From NCBI GenBank assembly GCA_947303395.1, contig CAMYYD010000001.1, positions 186,001-250,000 on the forward strand: 64,000 bases of DNA, written 5' to 3'. The notes under the pieces are model-generated. The model worked only from the letters and a program-made list of their open reading frames with translations, was not told the DNA's origin and searched no databases. Made by a program: the position numbers and the translations under genes. Below, piece by piece: positions 17,016-25,865 of this stretch (positions within the stretch are counted from its first letter, which is position 1; the number at the start of each line of letters is the position of its first letter). This stretch comes from an uncultured Bacteroidales bacterium. Lineage in GTDB: Bacteria; Bacteroidota; Bacteroidia; Bacteroidales; F082.

Positions 17016-17897
17016 ATGAAAAAACTATCATTATTATTACTCTTGGTAATTTCTTGTTTTGTCGTTAGTGCAAACGACGGAGCATTCTACTCCAATGGCA
17101 ATCATCTGATTCCGATCAACGATTCTGTCATCAGAGTTCAAAAGGAAATCCTGACAATCACACGTGTTGACGACACCGCTAGCGGCTGGGGAAGCACATT
17201 CCTCGTCAATGTTTATTATGAATTTTTTAATCCAGGCGAGGCAAAAAACGTTATAGTCGGCTTCGAGGCTCCATCTCCCGACGGACATGTATCCCCTGAT
17301 TTGAATGAGATGTATAAAGGTGATCCGTATATCAATGGTTTTCAAGTGATTATGAATGGCAAAAACATTCCTTGGCAGCTTGCGCACGTTCCATACAGAT
17401 ATCAAGGAGATTATCAAATTGACTATAAAATATATCAGGAGGATTACTACAAAAACGGACAGGTTCAGGATATGACCATGGAACAGTATAATGCGTCTCT
17501 GGATACCATTTACGAAGGTGATGACAGGTATGCTTACCTCGATTGGTCGGGATATATGTTTTATTATGTATATCATTTCGACGCACATTTCGAGCCAGGC
17601 GTTAACATTATTCAGCATACATATACCACAAAAGGCTCGGCGTTGGTGATGATGGATTATATGTTCGATTATATCCTAACTGCCGCAAATCGCTGGGCTA
17701 ATAATGGAATCGACGATTTTACGCTTGTTTTAGATCTTGGCGATCTGACTGGAGTGTATTATGTTATTGAAGGCGTCGATGCTGAAGAATGGAAAGAAGA
17801 ATCCGGGAAGGTGATTCTGCGTAAAAAGAAATTTCACCCCGAAGGCGAGCTTAGTGTTGGTAAACAAGGAGAATATTACGAATACGATGATGAATAA
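17016..17897 (+). CDS. Secreted protein of unknown function
   Basis: 293 residues with a signal peptide (MKKLSLLLLLVISCF to VSAN). The mature part is acidic and rich in Tyr/Asp with alternating beta text (FLVNVYYEFFNPGEAKNVIVGFEAP, then two Tyr-rich stretches). This reads like an Ig-like or beta-sandwich secreted domain similar to DUF4424-type proteins, but I do not firmly recognise it. No T9SS tail or lipobox. It is in one unit with the PAS-like gene and ends at a strong two-way terminator. Confidence 0.6.
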   Translation: MKKLSLLLLLVISCFVVSANDGAFYSNGNHLIPINDSVIRVQKEILTITRVDDTASGWGSTFLVNVYYEFFNPGEAKNVIVGFEAPSPDGHVSPDLNEMYKGDPYINGFQVIMNGKNIPWQLAHVPYRYQGDYQIDYKIYQEDYYKNGQVQDMTMEQYNASLDTIYEGDDRYAYLDWSGYMFYYVYHFDAHFEPGVNIIQHTYTTKGSALVMMDYMFDYILTAANRWANNGIDDFTLVLDLGDLTGVYYVIEGVDAEEWKEESGKVILRKKKFHPEGELSVGKQGEYYEYDDE

Positions 17898-17927
17898 AAA
17901 ATGGGGCGCCGCAGCGCCCCATTTTTT
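17896..17927. terminator. Bidirectional intrinsic terminator
   Basis: A perfect 14-bp stem, AAAAAATGGGGCGC (17896-17909) with GCGCCCCATTTTTT (17914-17927), and a 4-base loop CGCA. The A-run and T-run give a T-tract on both strands. It separates the convergent secreted-protein gene and ackA. Confidence 0.92.
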
Positions 17928-17928
17928 A

Positions 17929-19128
17929 TTATTTGACTAGATCGAAGGTGTCTTTTGCGATCATGTATTCCTCATCTGTTGGATACACAACCACTTTCAC
18001 CTTTGAGTCAGGTGTTGAGATGACTGCTGCGTCACCCATGATAGTCTCGTTCAATTTCTTGTCGATCTTGATGCCGAAGAACTCCATGTTTTCGAGGATA
18101 GCCTCGCGCATGAACCATGCGTTTTCACCGATACCGCCTGTCATCACGAGGATGTCCATGCCGTTCATGATGGCTGCGTAAGCGCCGATGTATTTCTTAA
18201 CGCGGTGTGCGAACATGTTGAAAGCGTAGGTGCAACGTTCGTCGCCAGCGTCACGGCCTGCACGCACGTCGCGCATATCCTGTGAGTTTCCGGTGATGCC
18301 GATGAGACCTGACTTCTTGTTCACCAAAGTGTTCATCTCCTTGGTGTTGTAGCCTTCCTTATCCATGATGTACATGAAAGCGCCGAGGTCGAGGTCGCCG
18401 GTGCGGCTGCCCATCACGAGACCCTCAACTGGGGTGAAGCCCATTGATGTCTCCACCGACTTGCCGTTTTCCACTGCTGCGATAGATGCGCCTGAGCCGA
18501 GGTGGCATGTGACGATCTTTGTGTTTTTCCAGTCTCTGCCAACGTATTCAGCGGCTTTTTCAGCGACGTATTTGTGACTGGTGCCGTGGAATCCGTAGCG
18601 ACGTACACGGTATTTCTCATAGTATTCGTAAGGGATTGCGTAGAGATATGCCTCTGGCGGCATAGTGGCGTGGAACGATGTGTCGAACACTGCTGCCATC
18701 GGGATGCCCGGAAGCACTGCCTGCATTGCCGCGATGCCCTGAAGAGCGCCTGGGTTGTGCAATGGAGCAAGGTCGCAGAGATCCTTAATCATGTTGATGA
18801 CGTTGTCGTCGATTCTGACGCTGTGAGTGAACTTCTCTCCGCCGTGTGCCACACGGTGACCGACAGCTTTGATTTCTTTCAGGTCGCTGATGACACCGTA
18901 TTCTTTATTTGTAAGTGCTTGAAGCACAATCTTGATGCCCTCGGTGTGGTTCGGGATAGGAAGCTGCTCGTAGTGCTTCTGTCCGTTCCATTTGTGGGTG
19001 AATTCGCCCATCTCGAGGCCGATGCGCTCCAAGAGACCCTTCGCCAATACTGAGTGATTCTTTTCGTCCATCTCAATCAATTGATATTTGATTGATGACG
19101 AACCGCAGTTTAAAACTAATATTTTCAT
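17929..19128 (-). CDS. ackA: Acetate kinase
   Basis: Converts acetyl phosphate and ADP to acetate and ATP, the energy-yielding end of acetate fermentation. 399 residues, the usual length. The signatures are VLNCGSSSIKYQL (4-16, phosphate loop) and GFHGTSHKYV (about 178-187); AVFDTSFHATMP carries the catalytic Asp and His region. It lies 12 bases after pta on the same strand, so the pair is transcribed as pta-ackA and ends at the two-way hairpin. Confidence 0.97.
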   Translation of the reverse strand: MKILVLNCGSSSIKYQLIEMDEKNHSVLAKGLLERIGLEMGEFTHKWNGQKHYEQLPIPNHTEGIKIVLQALTNKEYGVISDLKEIKAVGHRVAHGGEKFTHSVRIDDNVINMIKDLCDLAPLHNPGALQGIAAMQAVLPGIPMAAVFDTSFHATMPPEAYLYAIPYEYYEKYRVRRYGFHGTSHKYVAEKAAEYVGRDWKNTKIVTCHLGSGASIAAVENGKSVETSMGFTPVEGLVMGSRTGDLDLGAFMYIMDKEGYNTKEMNTLVNKKSGLIGITGNSQDMRDVRAGRDAGDERCTYAFNMFAHRVKKYIGAYAAIMNGMDILVMTGGIGENAWFMREAILENMEFFGIKIDKKLNETIMGDAAVISTPDSKVKVVVYPTDEEYMIAKDTFDLVK

Positions 19129-19140
19129 GGTAGTGTGTTT

Positions 19141-20151
19141 TTATTGTTTCTGTGCGATAGCCTGATTACATGTAATAGCAACGAGTTTGTAAACATCGTC
19201 GATTGAGCAGCCGCGGCTGAGGTCGTTGCATGGTTTTGCCAAGCCTTGGAGCACTGGACCCACTGCTTCGGCACCAGCTAGGCGCTGCACGAGTTTGTAA
19301 GCTATGTTACCAACTTCTAGGCATGGGAACACCAATGTGTTGGCTTTACCAGCGACTGGGCTGTTAGGAGCTTTGCTTGATCCGACTGATGGCACGATGG
19401 CGGCGTCGGCTTGCAACTCACCGTCGAGGACGAGGTCTGGACGACGTTCCTGTGCGATGCGTGTAGCCTCGATGACTTTGTCGACGACTTCGTGTTTTGC
19501 CGAGCCTTTTGTTGAGAAGCTCAAGATAGCTGTAACAGGGTCGATCTTGGCGATAGCCTTTGCTGTATCTGCAGTGCAGATTGCGATTTCGGCTAATTGT
19601 TCTGCTGTCGGCATTGGTGTCACTGCGCAGTCGGCAAACACCATGCGTCCGTTGGTGCCGTAAGGGCAACCTTCTGGTAAGAACATAGTGAAAGCTCCTG
19701 AAACGCATGTCACACCCGGAACAGTCTTGATGATCTGCAAGGCTGGACGGAGCATGTCGCCTGTGGTTGAGCGTGCGCCGCTGACGAGACCGTCGGCTTC
19801 ACCTGCTTTCACCATCAAAATGCCGAGGTACATGAAGTTACCTGCGAGGTCGTATGCCTGCTCAGGTGTCATGCCTTTTGCCTTACGAAGTTCGAAAAGC
19901 AGGTCAGCGTATTTCTGACGGTCGGGGTTGGTCTGAGGGTCGATGATACGAGCCTTGCCTATATTTTTAAGGCCGAATTCCTTCACCATATCGTTGATTT
20001 TCTGAGCTGGTCCGATCAAAATGACATCAGCGATGCCGTCGGCGACGATACGGTCGGCTGCCTTCAATGTTCTTGGTTCGTCTCCTTCAGGGAGCACGAT
20101 GCGCTGTTTGTTGGCCTGCGCATTGGCAATGATTTCTTCAATAAGTCCCAT
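19141..20151 (-). CDS. pta: Phosphate acetyltransferase
   Basis: Transfers the acetyl group from acetyl-CoA to phosphate, feeding acetate kinase. 336 residues, the short single-domain form without the N-terminal DRTGG regulatory part of E. coli Pta. Conserved text includes LPEGDEPRTLKAAD, GLVSGARSTTGDMLRPALQ and the C-terminal LVFPCLEVGNIAYKLVQRL. First gene of the pta-ackA unit. Its upstream region is shared with the divergent DUF4271 gene. Confidence 0.96.
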   Translation of the reverse strand: MGLIEEIIANAQANKQRIVLPEGDEPRTLKAADRIVADGIADVILIGPAQKINDMVKEFGLKNIGKARIIDPQTNPDRQKYADLLFELRKAKGMTPEQAYDLAGNFMYLGILMVKAGEADGLVSGARSTTGDMLRPALQIIKTVPGVTCVSGAFTMFLPEGCPYGTNGRMVFADCAVTPMPTAEQLAEIAICTADTAKAIAKIDPVTAILSFSTKGSAKHEVVDKVIEATRIAQERRPDLVLDGELQADAAIVPSVGSSKAPNSPVAGKANTLVFPCLEVGNIAYKLVQRLAGAEAVGPVLQGLAKPCNDLSRGCSIDDVYKLVAITCNQAIAQKQ

Positions 20152-20237
20152 AGTTCAATTATTTATGATTTGAATATTTCCACTAAAAATATTTCGCAAA
20201 AATACAATATTTATCTTAAAAGTCCAAATTTTTTCTA

Positions 20238-20245
20238 TATTTTTG
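20238..20245 (+). promoter_or_regulatory. -7 box upstream of the DUF4271 gene
   Basis: TATTTTTG matches TAnnTTTG and lies 25 bases before the ATG at 20271. No convincing -33 TTTG at 19 bases was seen. Confidence 0.5.
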
Positions 20246-20270
20246 CAGAATTAAATAGTGATAAATTTTG

Positions 20271-21008
20271 ATGAGCGAAATTATTGATATTCAAATTGTT
20301 ACAGAAAACATCGCCTCAACGCTCGAGCCAAACCTCAGAGTGGTGGAGTTTATTTCGCCCAGTTGGAATTTCATGATTGTTTTCATCGCCATGATATTAA
20401 TGGTGTTGAACAAACAGCTTTATACCGCACGTTTCCGCATGATGCTGATGGGACTTATGCAGTCGTCCGACAGTGAAAAAATGACGCGCGAATGGAATCC
20501 GATCGTCAGCATCAACGGTTTGACGGTCTTCGTCTCCTACGTTGCCGTGATGGCTCTCATCATTCAGAAAATATTACTTGTTTTCTCCGGAAACGCTATG
20601 CTTTACAGCAGTTTCGGATTCTACCTGAATGTGTGCGAATTCATAATGGCATTTCTGATAATCCAATATCTTTTGGTTGGATTTTACGGTTGGCTTTTCG
20701 GCATTGAGGCCGCCACGACGCATCAGGAAGTGGCTCATCTTTCAACGATGACGTTGCTGAACATCATCATGATTGTGCTCGGTCTGATTATGCTGTTTTA
20801 TCCGACAAAAATAATTTTAATAATAACGAGTTCTATAATATTGATAATCACGGCATTTCGTATTATTAAGACTTTTTTTGAGTTTCAAATTTTATCAAAG
20901 CGCAATTTGTTTAATAATTTTTTGTATTTTTGCACGCTCGAAATCGTACCATTGTCCGTAGCGGTAACGATGCTGTGTAGGATGATCGTAACTGATTGTG
21001 TATTATAG
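20271..21008 (+). CDS. DUF4271 membrane protein
   Basis: 245 residues with about six hydrophobic segments and no signal peptide. DUF4271 proteins are Bacteroidota-specific, usually encoded directly before hemD, exactly as here; function unknown. I chose ATG 20271 over the in-frame TTG at 20268. It starts a run DUF4271-hemD-rnpA-yidD-S41-cdd with gaps of 0-39 bases. The last ~50 codons overlap an AT-rich stretch and it ends 25 bases before hemD. Confidence 0.8.
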   Translation: MSEIIDIQIVTENIASTLEPNLRVVEFISPSWNFMIVFIAMILMVLNKQLYTARFRMMLMGLMQSSDSEKMTREWNPIVSINGLTVFVSYVAVMALIIQKILLVFSGNAMLYSSFGFYLNVCEFIMAFLIIQYLLVGFYGWLFGIEAATTHQEVAHLSTMTLLNIIMIVLGLIMLFYPTKIILIITSSIILIITAFRIIKTFFEFQILSKRNLFNNFLYFCTLEIVPLSVAVTMLCRMIVTDCVL

Positions 21009-21033
21009 GATTATAACAAACTGTTGTTGAAAA

Positions 21034-21798
21034 ATGAAGGTTAAGAACATACTCGTTTCACAGCCAAAACCAGCTGATATTTCAAAAACTCATTGGGATA
21101 GTATCATCAAAAAGTATAATGTTAAGATAGATTTCGAAAAATTTATCAAGTTGGAAGGCGTGGAAGCGTCGGAGTTGAGACAGGATCACGTGAAACTCAC
21201 TGATTACACAGCCATTATCCTGACAAGCCGCAATGCGGTTGACCATTTCTTCCGCATCGCGAAAGAGATGCGCTACACTGTGCCGGATGACCTTAAGTAC
21301 TTCTGTATCAACGAGTCAACGGCTTTGTATCTGCAACATTATATCCAGTTCCGCAAACGTAAGATTTTCTTCGGAAACCAGACTTTTGCCGACCTGATTG
21401 AGATAATGAAAAAACATCGCGAGGAGACATTTTTCCTGCCTACTTCAAACATCGTCACAAGCGAGGATTATGTTGGAATGATGAACGACGCGAAACTCAA
21501 TTTCAAGAAATCGATGCTGTTCCGCACCGTGCCGTCCGACATGCACGAAGTTGACATCACAAAATACGACATGCTCGTGTTCTTCAGCCCTGCAGGTATC
21601 GACTCACTGAAAATCAACTACCCTGACTTCGTTCAAGGTGAAGTTGCGATAGGCGCTCTCGGCTCATCGACAGCAAAAGCAGTTACCGACGCGGGATTCA
21701 ACCTCACCCTCAGCGCTCCTACCAAGACAGCCCCTTCAATCACAATGGCTATCGAGGAATATCTTGAGGCTGAAATAAAAAAAGCAAAGAAGAGATAA
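21034..21798 (+). CDS. hemD: Uroporphyrinogen-III synthase
   Basis: Cyclises hydroxymethylbilane with D-ring inversion in tetrapyrrole synthesis. The family has weak sequence conservation; here the start ILVSQPKPADI, the mid-region TAIILTSRNAVDHFF, and the C-terminal VFFSPAGIDSLKINY plus GALGSSTAKAVTDAGF are the recognisable HemD segments. 254 residues is normal. No other haem genes lie in the window, as usual for the DUF4271-hemD-rnpA arrangement. Its TAA stop is followed immediately by the TTG start of rnpA. Confidence 0.88.
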   Translation: MKVKNILVSQPKPADISKTHWDSIIKKYNVKIDFEKFIKLEGVEASELRQDHVKLTDYTAIILTSRNAVDHFFRIAKEMRYTVPDDLKYFCINESTALYLQHYIQFRKRKIFFGNQTFADLIEIMKKHREETFFLPTSNIVTSEDYVGMMNDAKLNFKKSMLFRTVPSDMHEVDITKYDMLVFFSPAGIDSLKINYPDFVQGEVAIGALGSSTAKAVTDAGFNLTLSAPTKTAPSITMAIEEYLEAEIKKAKKR

Positions 21799-22188
21799 TT
21801 GGAAGTAAAAGAAGGACTACCGAAATCGCAGCGAATTTATCATAAAAAAGCTGTACAAACTTTATTTGAAGAAGGCAAAGGATTTACTTTATATCCGTTT
21901 CGTGTAGTCGTACATCTGTATGATGCTGAAAGTCAGGAAGTTGCAATCCCAAGAATTCTCGTTTCCGTTTCCAAAAAGAGATTTCATCATGCCGTAAAAC
22001 GCAACCGTGTGAAACGCCTTATCCGCGAAAGCTGGAGAAAAAACAAGGCGGAGCTGATGAAATTATGCCAAGAAAACAACAAAACGCTGGATGTTGCGTT
22101 AGTATATAATGCCACAGTTATCCTGAAATACGATGAAATTGTGGAGAAAATGAAAAAAGTTGTTGAACGTTTGGTCGAGAAATTATGA
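21799..22188 (+). CDS. rnpA: Ribonuclease P protein component
   Basis: Protein subunit of RNase P, which trims tRNA 5' leaders. 129 residues. The diagnostic RNR motif is present: [39 protein letters not shown] is the usual N-terminal start. No ATG or GTG exists between the hemD stop and the first conserved residues, so the start is read as TTG at 21799, directly abutting the hemD stop (TAATTG). This suggests translational coupling and low expression. The stop overlaps the yidD start by 4 bases. Confidence 0.95.
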   Translation: MEVKEGLPKSQRIYHKKAVQTLFEEGKGFTLYPFRVVVHLYDAESQEVAIPRILVSVSKKRFHHAVKRNRVKRLIRESWRKNKAELMKLCQENNKTLDVALVYNATVILKYDEIVEKMKKVVERLVEKL

Positions 22189-22427
22189 AAAAGGTTTTAA
22201 ACTTTATAATAAAACTTCCGGCAAACTTCTTGATTTTGCTGATAAAAATCTATCAGTACACACTTTCTCCCTTCATCGGCCGCAACTGCCGCTACACCCC
22301 GACTTGCTCCAACTACGGCATCGAGGCGATACGGAAATACGGCGCCATCAAGGGTGGCTGGCTGACAATAAAACGCGTGGCATCGTGCAACCCATGGGGC
22401 GGCTCAGGATATGATCCAGTCCCGTAG
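22185..22427 (+). CDS. yidD: Membrane protein insertion efficiency factor YidD
   Basis: A short amphipathic protein that assists YidC-mediated membrane insertion; often next to rnpA. 80 residues. The family block is intact: [28 protein letters not shown], and the end GGSGYDPVP. Overlaps rnpA by ATGA. The stop codon TAG follows DPVP at once and belongs to a dispersed palindrome (CCCGTAGGGACAAG), so the repeat appears to supply the terminator codon. Confidence 0.95.
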   Translation: MKKVLNFIIKLPANFLILLIKIYQYTLSPFIGRNCRYTPTCSNYGIEAIRKYGAIKGGWLTIKRVASCNPWGGSGYDPVP

Positions 22428-22448
22428 GGACAAGCTTGTCCGTACAGG
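22421..22448. repeat. Dispersed palindrome (CCCGTAGGG family), copy 2, at the yidD stop
   Basis: CCCGTAGGGACAAGC followed by TTGTCCGTACAGG. The 14-base core GGACAAGCTTGTCC is perfectly self-complementary, and the outer CCCGTA/TACAGG also nearly pair. The yidD stop TAG (22425-22427) is inside it. Confidence 0.85.
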
Positions 22449-22466
22449 ATGTAAAAATTAAACGAT

Positions 22467-24119
22467 ATGAAATATTTGAAATTATTTTTGATTTTATTGG
22501 TGTTCACCGCGACGACAGCGTTCGGGCAGAACAAGAATAACAACTTCGAGATTTCGAAGAGCCTCGATATATATAATAATGTGTTGCGACAGCTCAACAT
22601 GTACTACGTCGACGAGATCAACCCGGCGGAGTTAAACGAGAGCGCCATCAACGCCATGCTCGACGGATTGGACCCATACACCGTCTTCATTCCGGAGTCG
22701 CAAATCGAGGACGTGAAGTTGATGACAACTGGAGAATACGGCGGCATCGGTTCCATGATTCAATATTTCGAAGGCAAAACGATGATTTCTGAGCCTTACG
22801 AAGGTTTCCCGGCCGCTAAAGCTGGTCTTATTCCTGGCGATATCTTCTTGGAAGTCAATGGAATAGATGTCTCGAGCAAGAACTCAAGCGAAATCAGTGA
22901 GCTTTTGAAAGGCACACCTGGCACCACCGTGAAGCTTAAGATGCAGCGTCTAGGCGAGAAAGAACCGATAGTGAAGGAACTGAAACGCGAAAAGATAAAA
23001 ATCGATAACATTCCATATTCAACAGTGTTTGACAACGGCATCGGATACGCTGTGCTGTCGCAGTTTACCAAGGATTGCGCCAGCGAGTTGAAAAATGTCA
23101 TCGTCGACATGAAGAAAAACCACGAGCTCAAGGGCTTTATCCTCGACCTTAGAGGCAATGGCGGCGGTCTGCTTAACGAGGCTGTCGACATTGTAAATAT
23201 GTTTGTGCCGAAAGGCAAACTCGTTGTGTATCAGAAAGGTAAGGTTAAAGAGCACAACTACAATCATTACACTCAGCACGAGCCGCTCGACCTTGACATC
23301 CCTCTGGTGATTTTGGTCAACGAAGGCAGTGCCTCGGCATCGGAAATCGTGTCGGGAGCCATCCAAGATCTCGACAGAGGTGTCATCGTGGGACAGCGTA
23401 CATTCGGTAAGGGATTGGTACAGAATATCTTACCTATGAGTTACAACACTCAAATCAAGGTGACTGTGGCACATTATTATCTGCCGAGCAACCGTTGCAT
23501 CCAGGAAATCGATTATTCGAAAAAGAATAAGAAAACCGCTGATACATTAGCGAAAGCTGACACACTCGGCAAGGTGTTCCACACCGCCAACGGTCGTGTA
23601 GTGCATGAAGGCCACGGCATCCAGCCGGATGTGAAGATGGAACCTGAGATTGTTTCTACAATCACCACATATCTTTACGCGAAAAACCTCTTCTTCAAAT
23701 ATGCCAACAAGTTCTACAGCGAGCATAAATCGATAAAATCGGCGAAAGATTTCGAAATCACCGACAAGATTTACGACGATTTTATGCAATTCGTTAAGGA
23801 TGAAGGATTTACGTTTACATCGAAGAGTGAGACCGACATTAAAGCACTTGAAAAGACAGCCAAGGTAGAAGGTTATCTCGATGAGATCCAACCTATTCTG
23901 GATCAGGCGATTGCGAAGATAGAGGAGGAAAAAGCCAAAGATTTGCTCAACAACCGCGAAGAGATAGAACAATTGCTCAAATATGAGATTGTGAGTCGTT
24001 ATTATTACCAGAAAGGCCGCATCATTGCGACATTGGCTGACGACCCTGAGCTGAAACGCGCGTATGAGGTTATTTTAAATCAGGAGGAATATAACAATAT
24101 CTTAAAGGGAACAAATTAA
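22467..24119 (+). CDS. S41-family carboxy-terminal processing protease (CtpA/Prc-like)
   Basis: A secreted serine protease of 550 residues. Signal peptide MKYLKLFLILLVFT to AFGQ. A PDZ domain spans about 90-165 (GFPAAKAGLIPGDIFLEVNG). The catalytic domain has NEGSASASEIVSG with the nucleophile Ser and RTFGKGLVQ with the general-base Lys of the Ser-Lys dyad. A charged C-terminal helical tail of ~130 residues follows. Periplasmic quality control or tail processing of exported proteins is the usual role. It follows yidD and the palindrome and precedes cdd by 5 bases. Confidence 0.93.
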   Translation: MKYLKLFLILLVFTATTAFGQNKNNNFEISKSLDIYNNVLRQLNMYYVDEINPAELNESAINAMLDGLDPYTVFIPESQIEDVKLMTTGEYGGIGSMIQYFEGKTMISEPYEGFPAAKAGLIPGDIFLEVNGIDVSSKNSSEISELLKGTPGTTVKLKMQRLGEKEPIVKELKREKIKIDNIPYSTVFDNGIGYAVLSQFTKDCASELKNVIVDMKKNHELKGFILDLRGNGGGLLNEAVDIVNMFVPKGKLVVYQKGKVKEHNYNHYTQHEPLDLDIPLVILVNEGSASASEIVSGAIQDLDRGVIVGQRTFGKGLVQNILPMSYNTQIKVTVAHYYLPSNRCIQEIDYSKKNKKTADTLAKADTLGKVFHTANGRVVHEGHGIQPDVKMEPEIVSTITTYLYAKNLFFKYANKFYSEHKSIKSAKDFEITDKIYDDFMQFVKDEGFTFTSKSETDIKALEKTAKVEGYLDEIQPILDQAIAKIEEEKAKDLLNNREEIEQLLKYEIVSRYYYQKGRIIATLADDPELKRAYEVILNQEEYNNILKGTN

Positions 24120-24124
24120 CAGAC

Positions 24125-24628
24125 ATGAAAAAACATAAACTTACACTTTCTTTTCTTGAATTCAATTCAATCGATGAATTGAACGACGATGACCGCACCC
24201 TTTTGATGAAGGCGAAAGAGGCGGCAAAGAACGCATATGCTCCATATTCTAAGTTCAGAGTCGGGGCAGCGGTGAGACTTGCAAATGGCACAATTGTCAT
24301 TGGAAGCAACCAGGAAAATGCTGTATATCCAGTGGGTTTGTGCGCCGAACGCGTGGCGTTGTTCAGTGCCCAGGCCAATTATCCCGACCAACCTATCGTG
24401 GCGCTGGCGGTGACGGCTATCGGTTCGGATGGCAAGATTTCACAGCCTGTTCCGCCATGTGGCAGCTGCCGTCAGGCGATGATTGAGGCCGAGAGCCGAC
24501 ACAACCAGCCATTGCGTGTCATCATGCAAGGCGAGGAAGGTCCGATAATCATCAGCGAAAAGATGGATAACCTCATGCCATTGATTTTCGCTGAGGATTT
24601 CTTGAAGAAATACACGGATACTATTTAA
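24125..24628 (+). CDS. cdd: Cytidine deaminase
   Basis: Deaminates cytidine and deoxycytidine in pyrimidine salvage. 167 residues, the dimer/tetramer-type small enzyme. The zinc ligands and catalytic Glu are visible: CAERVAL (C73, E75) and PCGSCRQ (C112, C115). YSKFRVGAAV is the substrate-binding start. It follows the S41 gene closely (5 bases) and converges on gtrA, overlapping its stop region by 8 bases. Confidence 0.96.
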   Translation: MKKHKLTLSFLEFNSIDELNDDDRTLLMKAKEAAKNAYAPYSKFRVGAAVRLANGTIVIGSNQENAVYPVGLCAERVALFSAQANYPDQPIVALAVTAIGSDGKISQPVPPCGSCRQAMIEAESRHNQPLRVIMQGEEGPIIISEKMDNLMPLIFAEDFLKKYTDTI

Positions 24629-25010
24629 AAGTAAACAGTAAATTTGCGAAAAAGTTCCACAGCGTCGCCGCACCGATGGCGAAAATTTTGCTGAGGTAGA
24701 AGTTCCATTTCAGTTTGTCTGTTAGTATGTAAAGCGTTAACGAATTGATTCCCAATCCGATAGCCGAGACAAGCATAAACTTTCCATATTCTGTTGCCAC
24801 ATCGGCGTTCTCACTTTGGAACGTCCAGATACGGTTCAGGATATAGTTTGAAGTCGCGGCGCAGATGAAACCGATGGCGTTGCTCAGATATTTGTTGATT
24901 TTTATCTTCTCTTTGCAGAGATAAGTGATACCGAAATCAACGAAAACGCCCGAGAATCCTACGACTCCGAACTTCAAAAATTTCAATATGAATAGCTTAT
25001 CGATTGTCAT
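24621..25010 (-). CDS. GtrA-family membrane protein
   Basis: 129 residues with four hydrophobic segments. GtrA-like proteins help flip polyprenyl-phosphate-linked sugars across the inner membrane for surface polysaccharide modification. The typical pattern is GVVGFSGVFVDFGITYL, NAIGFICAATSNYILNRIWTF and a C-terminal LWNFFANLLFTFK. It overlaps the upstream CPBP gene by 14 bases and converges on cdd. No glycosyltransferase is adjacent, so the sugar is unknown. Confidence 0.87.
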   Translation of the reverse strand: MTIDKLFILKFLKFGVVGFSGVFVDFGITYLCKEKIKINKYLSNAIGFICAATSNYILNRIWTFQSENADVATEYGKFMLVSAIGLGINSLTLYILTDKLKWNFYLSKIFAIGAATLWNFFANLLFTFK

Positions 25011-25863
25011 TCTTTAATTTTAAACGATTACAAGTTATAAATATTGCAACTGTTATTATTAAACTCAAAGCGATTAAAAGTATGTTGTCGGTGCTGCCGA
25101 ATTTTTCCGCGTCGATGTCGATGAAACCTCTGGTATTCATGTAATAAAGAACCACTATGGTGGCGTTGTTGACGAAGTGCATCAGCATCGATGGGAAGAT
25201 GGATCCGCTGAGCCAGAACATATAGCCGAGCATCATTCCGAGGATGAAACGAGGAAAGAATCCGAAGATATCACCATGGAAAGCCGAGAAAATTATGGCG
25301 GTTACGATGATTGCGACGTGCGGGTTCCTGATGACTTTGATGAGCGCTTTCTGAATCACCGAACGGAATAAAAGTTCCTCGCTAATTGCTGCTAAAGCCG
25401 CTACAATCAACAGGCTGGAGAAAAGTGAACCTTGTCCTATGAATATCTTTATGACTTCTTCTGATTTGACTTGAATGTTGCGAAGTTGCTCTTCAAGAGC
25501 GCGCATCGATTCAGGGAAACTGATGCCGTCGTTCCATTCAGATACCATGCCGAGGAACGGAATGATGGTAAACATCGCCACGATTCCGAGCAGCGACCAA
25601 TTTTGTAACTTCTTGAATCCCAGATAGTTGAAAGGCTTTTCTTGAACGAGCATCACATACACCACTGCTGGCATCAAAAATCCCACGACCTGGCTTATTA
25701 TTTGTACGATTTGAAGATTCTTTAAATCGTTGACGTTACCATCGCTTATCATCGTGACAATGACACCTAAAACAGTGCTGAAGGCTAATCCAAAAATCAA
25801 TAATAGCGTGAAAATCAGTAGTTTACCGCCTTGGCTGGTATTTTTTATTAATGGGAATGACAT
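24997..25863 (-). CDS. CPBP-family intramembrane metalloprotease (Abi/CAAX-like)
   Basis: 288 residues, about eight hydrophobic segments. The CPBP motifs are visible: EELLFRSVIQKAL (motif 1, EExxxR), FSAFHGDIFGFF (motif 2, FxxxH) and LMHFVNNATIV (motif 3, HxxxN). Members cleave or bind prenylated or membrane proteins; the target here is unknown. It lies 3 bases downstream of malQ and overlaps gtrA, so all three are probably co-transcribed. Confidence 0.9.
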   Translation of the reverse strand: MSFPLIKNTSQGGKLLIFTLLLIFGLAFSTVLGVIVTMISDGNVNDLKNLQIVQIISQVVGFLMPAVVYVMLVQEKPFNYLGFKKLQNWSLLGIVAMFTIIPFLGMVSEWNDGISFPESMRALEEQLRNIQVKSEEVIKIFIGQGSLFSSLLIVAALAAISEELLFRSVIQKALIKVIRNPHVAIIVTAIIFSAFHGDIFGFFPRFILGMMLGYMFWLSGSIFPSMLMHFVNNATIVVLYYMNTRGFIDIDAEKFGSTDNILLIALSLIITVAIFITCNRLKLKNDNR

Positions 25864-25865
25864 AA

